DNA from: CAJFUR01 sp904420575
Lineage (GTDB): Bacteria; Actinomycetota; Coriobacteriia; Coriobacteriales; Eggerthellaceae
Length of the DNA: 64,000 nucleotides
NCBI GenBank assembly: GCA_965119745.1
Contig: OZ221973.1
Span: forward strand, 1,054,001 to 1,118,000
Direction of reading: 5' to 3'
Positions 16,382 through 24,333 of the stretch are shown here, piece after piece. The position numbers and the translations under genes are program-made. The notes beneath the pieces are model-generated. The model did not search any database. It was given only the letters and a program-made list of their open reading frames with translations, and was not told the DNA's origin. How positions within the stretch are numbered: position 1 is the first letter of the stretch; each line of letters begins with the position of its first letter.

Positions 16382-17824
16382 ATGTTCGATCCCATCGCCT
16401 ACATCAACGAGCCGCGTTGGCAACAGTCGCGGCTGGGACTTGACCGCATCCGTGAGCTGCTCGATCGGCTGGGTCGCCCGCAGGACCGGTTGCGGTTCGT
16501 CCATGTGGCGGGCACGAACGGCAAGGGTTCCACCTGTGCGTACCTGGCATCCATCCTGCAGGCGGCCGGCTATCGCACGGGCTTGTTCACGAGCCCCTAC
16601 CTCGAGACGTTCGAGGAACGTATCCGCGTGGACGGCGAGAACATCCCCGCGGCCGACCTGCTCGAGGCGACGCTCGAAGTCAGGGAGCAGGCCGAGGCCC
16701 TGACCGACCATCCCACCGAGTTCGAGCTCATGTGCGCCGTCGCGCTCGTCCACTTCGCGCGCAGCGCGTGCGACGTGGTGGTGCTGGAGGTAGGCCTGGG
16801 AGGCCGCTTCGACGCGACGAACGTCATCGACGCTCCCGAGGCATGCGCCATCGCGCGCATCGGCGTTGACCACACGAAGCTTCTGGGGAACACGCTGACA
16901 GCCATCGCGAAGGAGAAGGCCGGCATCGTCAAGCATGGCGCGCCCGTGGTGTCCTATCCACAGGACCCCGAGGCCATGGCCGTCATCGAGCTGGCGGCGG
17001 CCGAAGCGGGCGACGAGCTGGCGGTGGCCGACTTCGCGCAGCTTTCCTGCGGGAAGGTGGCATGGAGCGCGTCCTCGCCGGCGACGGGCGCGGGATCGGA
17101 CGCACCGGCGGCCGGGGCGCCGGCGACGGGCGGAGACGCATTCCCGCCGGCGACGGTCCCGGGCAAGGGCGTCCAAGCGGCGGACTCCGGTGCGGGTGCG
17201 CCGTGCCGGCAGTTCTCCTATCGGGAGTTCCGCGACCTGCAGACCGCCCTGCTGGGGTCGTACCAGCCCTCGAACGCGGCGCTGGCCATCGAAACCGTGC
17301 GCGTGCTGCGCGAGCGTGGCTGGAACATCCCCGACGAAGCGGTGCGCGAAGGCGTGGCCGACGCGCGTTGGCCGGGCCGTTTCGAGATCGTGGGACGTGA
17401 CCCGCTGTTCGTCGTGGATGGAGGCCACAATCCCCAGGGGGCCCGTGCGCTCGTGGACACGCTGCACGAGCTCATGGACGATTCGGCCGCTTCTCGGCAG
17501 GCCGCCAGGCCGCGCGTGGTGTTCGTCATCGGCGTGTTGGAGGACAAGGACTATCCGAGCATGCTGGAGGCCGTGCTGCCAGAGGGGGACGCGTTCGTCG
17601 CCCTGACGCCGGACAACCCGCGTGCCCTTCCTGCCGACAAGCTGGCGCGTGCGATTCGCTGGACGGGTCAGGACCTGCTGGGATGCTCGGCTTGCGTGAA
17701 GCCGTACGTGTCGCGCGACGCGCAGGACGCCGTGAGGCAGGCGCGCGAGCTCGCGGGGGACGAAGGGATCGTGGTGGCTTTCGGCAGCCTGTACTCCGTG
17801 GCCGCCCTCAAGGCGGCGCTGTAA
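16382..17824 (+). CDS. folC: Folylpolyglutamate synthase / dihydrofolate synthase
   Basis: 480 residues of the Mur-ligase superfamily. It adds glutamate to dihydropteroate and folates. Visible motifs: MFDPIAYINEPRW start, P-loop HVAGTNGKGST at residues 41-51, TSPYLETFEERI, the KEKAGIVK lysine region, VLEVGLGGRFDATN, and the ligase-domain DGGHNPQGARAL. AGGAGG at 16370-16375 fixes the start. About 45 residues of low-complexity Ala/Gly/Pro (near residues 230-275) are inserted between the central and C-terminal domains, a lineage-specific expansion not expected to touch the active site. Confidence 0.94.
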   Translation: MFDPIAYINEPRWQQSRLGLDRIRELLDRLGRPQDRLRFVHVAGTNGKGSTCAYLASILQAAGYRTGLFTSPYLETFEERIRVDGENIPAADLLEATLEVREQAEALTDHPTEFELMCAVALVHFARSACDVVVLEVGLGGRFDATNVIDAPEACAIARIGVDHTKLLGNTLTAIAKEKAGIVKHGAPVVSYPQDPEAMAVIELAAAEAGDELAVADFAQLSCGKVAWSASSPATGAGSDAPAAGAPATGGDAFPPATVPGKGVQAADSGAGAPCRQFSYREFRDLQTALLGSYQPSNAALAIETVRVLRERGWNIPDEAVREGVADARWPGRFEIVGRDPLFVVDGGHNPQGARALVDTLHELMDDSAASRQAARPRVVFVIGVLEDKDYPSMLEAVLPEGDAFVALTPDNPRALPADKLARAIRWTGQDLLGCSACVKPYVSRDAQDAVRQARELAGDEGIVVAFGSLYSVAALKAAL

Positions 17825-17972
17825 AAGGAGGCACGGCAACGCCTGCGGGCTCGGGGTGCGCGGGCTTCGGTTCACGACGCCCGTGTGCGCAGGCTCGCAG
17901 GTTTCGGTCGTATCCCCTGTGCCGCCTGCCTGCCTGCCCGGCGTTCGCCGCTGGGCAGGCAGCTTGGGCGTT

Positions 17973-18191
17973 CTACAGGCTGTCGACGTACTTAACCAGG
18001 TCGCCGACGGTCTCCAGGTTCTCGGGCTCCCCGAAGTCCACTTCGCAGGCCTCTTCGAGGTCGCAGATGAGCTCCACCATGTCGAGCGAGTCGATGCCGA
18101 GCGATTCGAAGGTGGACTCTTCCCCGACGGTTTCCGGGTCGATGTCCAGGTTCTCGTTGAGGATGTTCTTGATGGTGTCCAGTGTTGCCAT
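17973..18191 (-). CDS. acpP: Acyl carrier protein
   Basis: 72 residues, strongly acidic, with the phosphopantetheine attachment site GIDSLDMVEL (Ser35). It carries the growing chain in fatty-acid synthesis. The start is set by the family (MATLDTIKNILNENL) and AAGGAA upstream; the frame continues further upstream without family similarity. It lies just downstream of the hibernation factor gene on the same strand (gap 46 bases) and apart from other fab genes in this window. Confidence 0.95.
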   Translation of the reverse strand: MATLDTIKNILNENLDIDPETVGEESTFESLGIDSLDMVELICDLEEACEVDFGEPENLETVGDLVKYVDSL

Positions 18192-18237
18192 GGGGCGTTC
18201 CTTTTCTCGCGGTTGAAGAACAACGGGGCACATTGTA

Positions 18238-18825
18238 CTACGCTTCCACAAGCTCCTTTTGCTTGAGCAAGCCGTAGCCCCCGTCGTCGCGCCGATACAG
18301 CACGTTGACCATGCCGCTGTCGCGGTCGGTGTAGGCGAAGAAGTCGTGGCCGAGAAGGTCGATCTTCACCAGCGCCTCTTCCTCGGTCAAGGGTTCGAAC
18401 TCGATCTCCTTCACGCGCAGCACTTCGTCTTCGTTCAGTTCCTCCATCAGGTGGTCCAGGTCGGTCTTTTCGGCCGGGGCGTCGCGGATGACGTCGGCTG
18501 CCTTTTCGGTGGCACGCACCTTGCGGTCGATGACCTTTGTCTTGTATTTGCGCAGCTGGCGCACGACCTTTGCAGCGGCCACATCGATGGCCGCGTACAT
18601 GTCCTCTTCGCTCTCTTCCACGCGGATGATATGGCCCTTGGTGCGCAGGGTGACTTCGCATACGGCAGGTCGGGGGTTGGCGGGGTTCTTCTCCACGTAT
18701 AGAACCACTTCGGCCACGAGCGGATCGATGTCCATGACCTTCATGGAGTTACCGATCTTTTCTTCGGCGTACTGACGCAACGCATCGGTGACGGGCATTC
18801 TGCGTCCAGTTACGGTAATGCTCAT
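18238..18825 (-). CDS. hpf: Long-form ribosome hibernation promoting factor
   Basis: 195 residues with both domains: the N-terminal RaiA/YfiA fold (MSITVTGRRMPVTDALRQYA) and the C-terminal dimerisation domain (EIEFEPLTEEEALVKIDLLG, HDFFAYTDRDSGMVNVLYRR). Long HPF pairs two 70S ribosomes into inactive 100S dimers in slow growth. ATG 18825 has AGAGG eight bases upstream; a GTG at 18834 is too close to that site. A 45-codon leader frame ends directly before this ribosome site (18838-18975). Confidence 0.94.
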   Translation of the reverse strand: MSITVTGRRMPVTDALRQYAEEKIGNSMKVMDIDPLVAEVVLYVEKNPANPRPAVCEVTLRTKGHIIRVEESEEDMYAAIDVAAAKVVRQLRKYKTKVIDRKVRATEKAADVIRDAPAEKTDLDHLMEELNEDEVLRVKEIEFEPLTEEEALVKIDLLGHDFFAYTDRDSGMVNVLYRRDDGGYGLLKQKELVEA

Positions 18826-18837
18826 AGCGCTCACCTC

Positions 18838-18975
18838 TTACCTCGTGACGAATAAAAAAACAGCCCGATCTGCAGGCGTCGGCAATGTCATGCGCGGCAG
18901 GTGATGATTCCGTATCGCACGTCCAAGCCGACTCCTTCCGTCAAGCTGATGGCTACAGGATAGCGCAAAATGCAC
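18838..18975 (-). CDS. Candidate leader ORF upstream of hpf
   Basis: A 45-codon frame begins with GTG at 18975, preceded by AAGGAGG at eight bases, and stops (TAA at 18838) directly before the hpf ribosome site. The peptide (VHFALSCSHQLDGRSRLGRA...) is basic and unlike anything I know. Its 3-prime part includes a run of seven T (read on the minus strand, 18854-18860) after a weak GC hairpin, so its translation could interfere with a terminator. It may be a regulatory leader rather than a functional protein; coding status is unproven. Confidence 0.3.
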   Translation of the reverse strand: MHFALSCSHQLDGRSRLGRAIRNHHLPRMTLPTPADRAVFLFVTR

Positions 18976-19204
18976 GGCGTTGACCTCCTTATCTAGAAAT
19001 TTCACCGATGCGTTCGGAATCGTCGTCCGCAGGCGGGTCCGGCAAGTCGAAATGCCTACGTTGTGAAATCGGTTTAAAAACATGCCGCCTTTGACAGGCG
19101 GCCACGCCGTTTTCGAGGATAATAACGAAGATATGGCAAAGCGCGCCGCGTGCCGCAGAGGACGGGGCTTTCAGGCGCGCGGGACAAAGACAGGGACGCG
19201 ACGC
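18976..19204. other. Intergenic region between hpf leader and nhaA
   Basis: Divergent gap. The only clear structure is a small hairpin GCCGCC/GGCGGC at 19084-19102 in the nhaA leader. A lithium or sodium riboswitch was considered but no class could be matched. No gene is seen. Confidence 0.4.
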
Positions 19205-20944
19205 ATGCCGAACGATCAGAATCCATCGAAAAAAGAGGCCTCGCAGCAAACCCACCACGGCTCTTCCTCGGCGCACACGCCGGCTTCCGAGCCCGCATTC
19301 CCAAAGCCTGCGGCGGCCCCTGATGCCGCTTCCCCGGAGCCCGCACGCATCTACATCAAGGAAGTGGAAGGCCATCAGGCCCGGTACCGCAAGCTCATCC
19401 AGCTCACGCATTCGTCCACCAAGGCCGCCGGCGCCATGCTGCTGGCCGCCGTGGTGGCGCTCGTGGTGGCGAACGCGGGGGCCTACGAGGGCTTTCTTGC
19501 GTTCTGGCAAACCGAGGTGGGCGTCTTCTTCGGCAGCATGGAAGCCGAAATGTCGCTGGCGCACATCATCAACGACATCTTCATGGCGGTGTTCTTCCTT
19601 CTGGTGGGCCTGGAGATCAAGTACGAGATGACGGTGGGCGAGCTGACGAACATTCGCCAGGCGTTGCTCCCCATCGTGGCGGCTTGCGGCGGCGTGGTGG
19701 CGCCTATCCTCATCTACCTGGCGTTCAACGGCGGCAACCCCGACACGTCGCATGGATGGGGCGTGCCGACCGCCACCGACATCGCCTTCGCGCTCGGCAT
19801 CATGGCGCTTCTGGGCAACCGCGTGCCCAACGGCGTGCGCGTGTTCTTGAGCACGCTGGCCGTGGCCGACGACATCATCGCCATCCTGGTCATCGCCATC
19901 TTCTACGGCCACAGCCCTTCGCTGTTCTGGCTGGGGTGCGCGGCGGGGGTGTTCGTGGTCCTGCTGATAATGAACCGGAGCCATATCTACTCGCTGGTGC
20001 CGTACCTCTTGGTAGGCGTCGCGCTGTGGTACTGCGTGTTCATGTCGGGCGTCCATTCCACCATTGCCGGCGTGCTGCTGGCGTTCGCCATCCCCACGGG
20101 CTCGCGCGTCAACCTGAAAAGCTTCATATCCTGGTCGGGCGGCAAAGTGCGCGAAGCGCGCGACGCGTTCGACGACGCCACGCCCGTCATGGGCCAGCAG
20201 GACTACCTCAAGACCGTGCAGAGCCTGAGCAACGTGGCGCGCCAGGTGGTGCCGCCCGCCACGCGTCTGGAGCACAAGCTGTACCCGTGGGTGTACTTCG
20301 GCATCCTGCCGCTGTTCGCTCTCACGAACGCCGACGTCAGCTTCGTCGGCGGCGATTTGGGGGCCATGTTCTCCAACCCGGTGCTCTACGGGGTGTTCTT
20401 CGGCCTTTTGGTGGGCAAGCCCGTGGGCATCATGCTGTTCAGCTTCATCGTGGTGAAGCTGAAGGTGGCCTCGCTGCCCCAGAACGTCAACTGGATACAC
20501 ATGCTGGGCGCGGCCATTCTGGGAGGCGTGGGATTCACCATGGCCATCTTCGTGGCGAACCTGGCGTTTGCCGACGAGCAGCTGGTGACGGCCGCGAAGC
20601 TGGGCATCCTGTCCGCCTCGCTTCTGGCCGGCGTGCTCGGGTTCGTCTTTTTGTACCTGCAGGCACGCGCCGCGAAAAAGCATGGCGTGGCGTACCTGAC
20701 CACCGATTCCGACGACGAATGCTTGCAGACCGCCGACGTGGAGGCGGCGCGCCAGGCGGAGAAGCTGTTGGAAGAGATAGAAAGCCCGCTTCTGAAAGAG
20801 GAGATCACCGCCGCGAAGCGCGAGAGAGGCGTGGCGGAAGTGGTGGTCGATCTGGGGGAGGACGAGATGCGCAGCGACGCATTGGCCGAAGAGGCCGAAG
20901 ACGTCGTGGGCATGTCGGGCACGGACGAGAGAGAGAAACGGTAG
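19205..20944 (+). CDS. nhaA: Na+/H+ antiporter NhaA with acidic C-terminal extension
   Basis: 579 residues against roughly 390 for E. coli NhaA. The core (residues about 60-500) has the family hallmarks: LVGLEIKYEM, PTATDIAFALGIMALLG and the paired aspartates of LAVADDIIAILVIAIFY that bind and exchange ions. An N-terminal hydrophilic stretch of about 50 residues and a charged C-terminal tail of about 85 residues flank it. ATG 19205 has AGGGA upstream; an earlier ATG at 19133 is possible but would add a basic leader. It exports sodium in exchange for protons across the inner membrane. glmU follows after nine bases. Confidence 0.93.
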   Translation: MPNDQNPSKKEASQQTHHGSSSAHTPASEPAFPKPAAAPDAASPEPARIYIKEVEGHQARYRKLIQLTHSSTKAAGAMLLAAVVALVVANAGAYEGFLAFWQTEVGVFFGSMEAEMSLAHIINDIFMAVFFLLVGLEIKYEMTVGELTNIRQALLPIVAACGGVVAPILIYLAFNGGNPDTSHGWGVPTATDIAFALGIMALLGNRVPNGVRVFLSTLAVADDIIAILVIAIFYGHSPSLFWLGCAAGVFVVLLIMNRSHIYSLVPYLLVGVALWYCVFMSGVHSTIAGVLLAFAIPTGSRVNLKSFISWSGGKVREARDAFDDATPVMGQQDYLKTVQSLSNVARQVVPPATRLEHKLYPWVYFGILPLFALTNADVSFVGGDLGAMFSNPVLYGVFFGLLVGKPVGIMLFSFIVVKLKVASLPQNVNWIHMLGAAILGGVGFTMAIFVANLAFADEQLVTAAKLGILSASLLAGVLGFVFLYLQARAAKKHGVAYLTTDSDDECLQTADVEAARQAEKLLEEIESPLLKEEITAAKRERGVAEVVVDLGEDEMRSDALAEEAEDVVGMSGTDEREKR

Positions 20945-20953
20945 GGAAGTCCC

Positions 20954-22330
20954 ATGGAAGCAGCAGCCATCGTGTTGGCGGCGGGTGCAGGAACCCGCAT
21001 GAAGTCCAAGAAGCCGAAGGTCGCCCACGAGGTGCTGGGCAAGCCGCTCGTGCGCTGGGTGGTGGACGCCGCGCACGAAGTGGGGATCGAGCACGTGGTG
21101 TGCGTGGTGGGTCATGCCCGCGAACAGGTGATTCCGCTGGTGGAGCACGACACGCAGGTGGTGGTGCAGGCCGAGCAGCGCGGCACGGCAGACGCGGTGG
21201 CCGCCTGCAAGGACGCGCTGGCCGGCTTCGACGGGTCCCTCGTGGTGTTGTCGGGCGACTGCCCGCTCATCACGTCCGACACCATCCGCAGCCTGGTGGA
21301 CATGCGCGAGAAGTCGGGTGCCGCCGTGGTGGTGCTGACCATGCAACCGGAAGACCCCTTCGGCTATGGGCGCATCGTGCGTGACGGGGATGGTGCGGTG
21401 GCGCGCATCGTCGAGCAGAAGGACGCCACGCTGGAGGAAGCCGCCCTCACCGAATGCAATTCGGGCTTCTACTGCTTCGATTCCCAGGCGCTGTTTCAGG
21501 CGCTCGACCAGGTGAGCAGCAACAACGCCCAAGGCGAGTTCTACCTGACCGACGTGCTTGAGATCTGCCGCACCGCCGGGCGTTCCGTGCTGGCCATGAG
21601 GTGCGACGATCCCGACGAGTGCCTGGGCGTGAACTCGCGCATCCAGTTGGCCGAGGCCGCCAAGCACCTGCAGCGCCGCATCAACCAGGCGCATATGGCC
21701 GCCGGCGTGACCATGACCGACCCCGACCAGGTGTGGATAGGCCCGGACGTGGTCATCGACCAGGACGTGGAGCTGCTGCCGCAGACGTTCTTGCTGGGGA
21801 CGACGCGCGTGGGCGAGGACAGCGTCGTAGGGCCGAACAGCCGCCTGACCGACACCGTGGTGGGCCGTGGCTGCGTCGTGGACGAGACCGTGGCCGTGGA
21901 GGCCTGCATCGACGACGGCGCCACGTGCGGCCCGCGCGCCTACCTGCGTCCCGGCGCGCACCTGTGCGAAGGCGCGAAGGCGGGCACGCACGTGGAGATC
22001 AAGAAGTCCACGGTGGGCAAGGGCTCGAAGGTGCCGCACCTCAGCTACATCGGCGACTGCACCATCGGCGAAGGCGTGAACATCGGCGCGGGCTCCATCA
22101 CGTGCAACTACGACGGCGTGCACAAGCACGCCACCACCATCGGGGACGGCGCCTTCGTGGGCAGCGACACCATGCTGGTGGCCCCGGTAAACGTGGGCGC
22201 GCATGCCGTCGTGGGCGCCGGTTCCACCATCACGCGCGACGTTTCCGAAGGCGCGCTCGGCCTGGGCCGCGCCCGCCAGACCGAAATCCCCGACTGGGCC
22301 ACCAAGCACTTCGGCGCGCAGAAGGGGTAG
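20954..22330 (+). CDS. glmU: Bifunctional UDP-N-acetylglucosamine pyrophosphorylase / glucosamine-1-phosphate N-acetyltransferase
   Basis: 458 residues. The uridyltransferase domain starts AAIVLAAGAGTRMKSKKPK and includes VLSGDCPLI and YGRIVRD. The C-terminal half is a left-handed beta-helix of hexapeptides (VGEDSVVGPNSRL, ...YIGDCTIGEGVNIGAGSITC) with the acetyltransferase site. It makes UDP-GlcNAc for peptidoglycan. The start follows GGTAGGGAAG and lies nine bases after nhaA. It forms a conserved trio with prs and pth downstream. Confidence 0.96.
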   Translation: MEAAAIVLAAGAGTRMKSKKPKVAHEVLGKPLVRWVVDAAHEVGIEHVVCVVGHAREQVIPLVEHDTQVVVQAEQRGTADAVAACKDALAGFDGSLVVLSGDCPLITSDTIRSLVDMREKSGAAVVVLTMQPEDPFGYGRIVRDGDGAVARIVEQKDATLEEAALTECNSGFYCFDSQALFQALDQVSSNNAQGEFYLTDVLEICRTAGRSVLAMRCDDPDECLGVNSRIQLAEAAKHLQRRINQAHMAAGVTMTDPDQVWIGPDVVIDQDVELLPQTFLLGTTRVGEDSVVGPNSRLTDTVVGRGCVVDETVAVEACIDDGATCGPRAYLRPGAHLCEGAKAGTHVEIKKSTVGKGSKVPHLSYIGDCTIGEGVNIGAGSITCNYDGVHKHATTIGDGAFVGSDTMLVAPVNVGAHAVVGAGSTITRDVSEGALGLGRARQTEIPDWATKHFGAQKG

Positions 22331-22434
22331 GGGGGCGGCGTTCCCCTCGTGCAGGACGCGCGCATCGGCCGCGGGGGCGAGCGCGCCGGGCATTCGCGGT
22401 TGCGTGCGAAAGGCCCATAAGCGAGGGCTTTCTG

Positions 22435-22472
22435 CGGGCGCAGCGGTTCTTCCCTTGCGCCCGTTTCGTTCT
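22435..22472 (+). terminator. Intrinsic terminator after glmU
   Basis: Arms CGGGCGCA (22435-22442) and TGCGCCCG (22456-22463) followed by TTTCGTTCTT. It separates glmU from prs. Confidence 0.65.
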
Positions 22473-22561
22473 TCCATCCAACTTCCCGCGTTCGCCGCGG
22501 GGCTTCCGATATGCAATAATATGCGTTGACATGACAGGGACGGTCGAAGAAGGGGCGGTTC

Positions 22562-23524
22562 ATGGACTCGCAAGAAACCATGCTTTTGTTTTCGGGCTCG
22601 GTGAACCACGAGCTTGCCGAAGAGATTGCCGCGGAGCTGGGAAGCACGCTGGGCAACGTCAAGCTCGAGAAGTTCGCCAACGGCGAGATCTATGCCCGCT
22701 ATCTGGAAAGCGTGCGCGGCGCAGACGTGTTTCTCGTGCAGTCGGTGTGCTCGGGCAACGGCTACGACGTGAACGACGCGCTCATGGAACTGCTCATCAT
22801 GGTGGATGCCGCCAAGCGCGCGTCGGCCCACAACGTGTGCGCGGTGGTGACCCACTACGGCTATGCGCGCCAGGACCGCAAGGCCGCCTCGCGCGAGCCC
22901 ATCAGCGCCAAGCTGGTGGCCGACCTGCTGACGGTCGCCGGCGTGGACAACGTCATCGCCATCGACCTGCACCAGGACGCCATCCAAGGCTTCTTCGACC
23001 TGCCGGTGAACCACATGACGGCCATGCCCATCTTCGTGGACTACTACAAGAACAAGGGCTTCGACCCCGACCAGCTGTGCGTCGTCTCGCCCGACGTGGG
23101 CCGTGCCAAGGCGGCGAAGAAGTTCTCGAACATGCTGGACTGCGACCTGGCCATCATGCACAAGGACCGCCCCAAGCACAACCAGGCCGAGATCACGGCG
23201 CTTATCGGCGACGTGACCGGCAAGATATGCATCCTGAACGACGACATGATCGACACGGGCGGTTCGCTGGTGGCCGCGGCGGCCACGCTCAAGGCCAAAG
23301 GTGCGGCCGAAGTGTACGCCTGCGCCACGCATGGCCTGTTCAGCGGGCCGGCCTACGAGCGCATGGAGAATTCCCCCATCGAAGAGGTGGTGGTGACCAA
23401 CGCCGTGCCCGTGCCGCTGGAACGCCAGACCGGCAAGATCAAGGTGCTGTCGCTGGCTCCGCTGCTTGCGAAGACCATCAGCAACGTGTACTCCAACGGC
23501 AGCGTCTCGGCGCTGTTCGACTGA
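22562..23524 (+). CDS. prs: Ribose-phosphate pyrophosphokinase
   Basis: 320 residues. It makes PRPP from ribose-5-phosphate and ATP for nucleotide, histidine and tryptophan synthesis. Motifs: KFANGEIYARY, the ATP-binding TPYGYARQDRK-like THYGYARQDRK, the flexible region with IDLHQDAIQGFF, and the PRPP loop ILNDDMIDTGGSL (Asp-Asp then TGGS). The length matches the family. It is preceded by the glmU terminator, so it likely has its own promoter near 22510-22535. A two-hairpin element follows its stop. Confidence 0.95.
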   Translation: MDSQETMLLFSGSVNHELAEEIAAELGSTLGNVKLEKFANGEIYARYLESVRGADVFLVQSVCSGNGYDVNDALMELLIMVDAAKRASAHNVCAVVTHYGYARQDRKAASREPISAKLVADLLTVAGVDNVIAIDLHQDAIQGFFDLPVNHMTAMPIFVDYYKNKGFDPDQLCVVSPDVGRAKAAKKFSNMLDCDLAIMHKDRPKHNQAEITALIGDVTGKICILNDDMIDTGGSLVAAAATLKAKGAAEVYACATHGLFSGPAYERMENSPIEEVVVTNAVPVPLERQTGKIKVLSLAPLLAKTISNVYSNGSVSALFD

Positions 23525-23525
23525 C

Positions 23526-23683
23526 AGGTTCCCGGCGGCCTTTCCGGCCGCCGGGAACCTGCCGACGCTGCGAGGGGCTGTGGTGCCCAATCTTCATGGG
23601 ATCCCGCGGACTCGTGTACTCCAGTACGCGTCGTCCGCGCGATCCCACGAATCTCGGGCGCCACAGCCCCTCTCGCTGACGTT
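23526..23683. repeat. Two-hairpin intergenic element, copy B
   Basis: First hairpin: a perfect 15-bp stem, arms AGGTTCCCGGCGGCC (23526-23540) and GGCCGCCGGGAACCT (23546-23560). After GACGCTGCG comes a second, long hairpin: AGGGGCTGTGG (around 23573-23583) pairs with CCACAGCCCCT near 23661-23671; inner blocks GGGATC and CGCGGAC also pair; the tip is GTACTCCAGTACGCG. It closes at CTCGCTGACG. The ends and tip match copy A (5332-5483) but the paired stem sequence is different. It lies between prs and pth, both on the plus strand. Confidence 0.7.
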
Positions 23684-23716
23684 ACGAACGACCTGCGAGC
23701 ATAAGAAAGTGATGGC

Positions 23717-24274
23717 ATGTATTTGATCGTGGGCCTGGGCAATCCGGGCGAAGAGTACGCGCATACCCGGCACAATGCCGGGTTCGACGCCGTGGACGCG
23801 CTGGCCGGGGAAATCGGCGTGCGCTACTGGAAGAACGAGTGCGGCGCGCTGACGGGCAAAGGCACATGGCGCGACCACGACCTGGTGCTGGCGAAGCCGC
23901 AAAGCTTCATGAACACCTCGGGCGGACCGGTGAAGCAGCTGATGAACGCCTACGGCGTGGACGCGGAGCATCTCGTCGTCATCCACGACGAGCTGGACAT
24001 CGATCCGGGCACCATCCGCGTGAAGTTCGGCGGCGGCCATGCCGGCCACAACGGGCTGCGCTCCATCTGCGACAAGACCGGCACGCGCGACTGGTACCGG
24101 GTGCGTGTGGGCATCGGCCGTCCCCCGGGGCGCATGCCCGTGGTGGACTGGGTGCTGTCGCAGCCGAAGAAGGAAGCGGCCGAAGACTTCGCGTACGCCG
24201 TCGACCGTGCGGCGCAAGCGGCGCTTTCCCTGGTGAACGTGGGTTTGGAGAAGACGCAGCAGGCATTCAACTAG
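23717..24274 (+). CDS. pth: Peptidyl-tRNA hydrolase
   Basis: 185 residues. It cleaves peptidyl-tRNA released prematurely from ribosomes. The family start MYLIVGLGNPGEEYAHTRHN contains Asn9 and the catalytic His19; KPQSFMNTSG, the HDELDIDPG acidic site and GGGHAGHNGLRSI are all present. The gene follows prs after a hairpin element and is followed after about 60 bases by a transporter gene. Confidence 0.95.
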   Translation: MYLIVGLGNPGEEYAHTRHNAGFDAVDALAGEIGVRYWKNECGALTGKGTWRDHDLVLAKPQSFMNTSGGPVKQLMNAYGVDAEHLVVIHDELDIDPGTIRVKFGGGHAGHNGLRSICDKTGTRDWYRVRVGIGRPPGRMPVVDWVLSQPKKEAAEDFAYAVDRAAQAALSLVNVGLEKTQQAFN

Positions 24275-24333
24275 GGGCCGTGCTGGGTCGCGTGGCGATA
24301 GGTGCCGATGCGTCGGCATCGAAGGATGCGGGA

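Noticed and set aside
19030..19204. Lithium/sodium riboswitch in the nhaA leader
   Set aside because: Only one small hairpin is visible and no conserved core could be matched.
18989..23590. 1533-codon open frame on the minus strand
   Set aside because: It is antisense to nhaA, glmU and prs, is His/Arg/Gln-rich, and has no domain or ribosome site; a by-product of high G+C.
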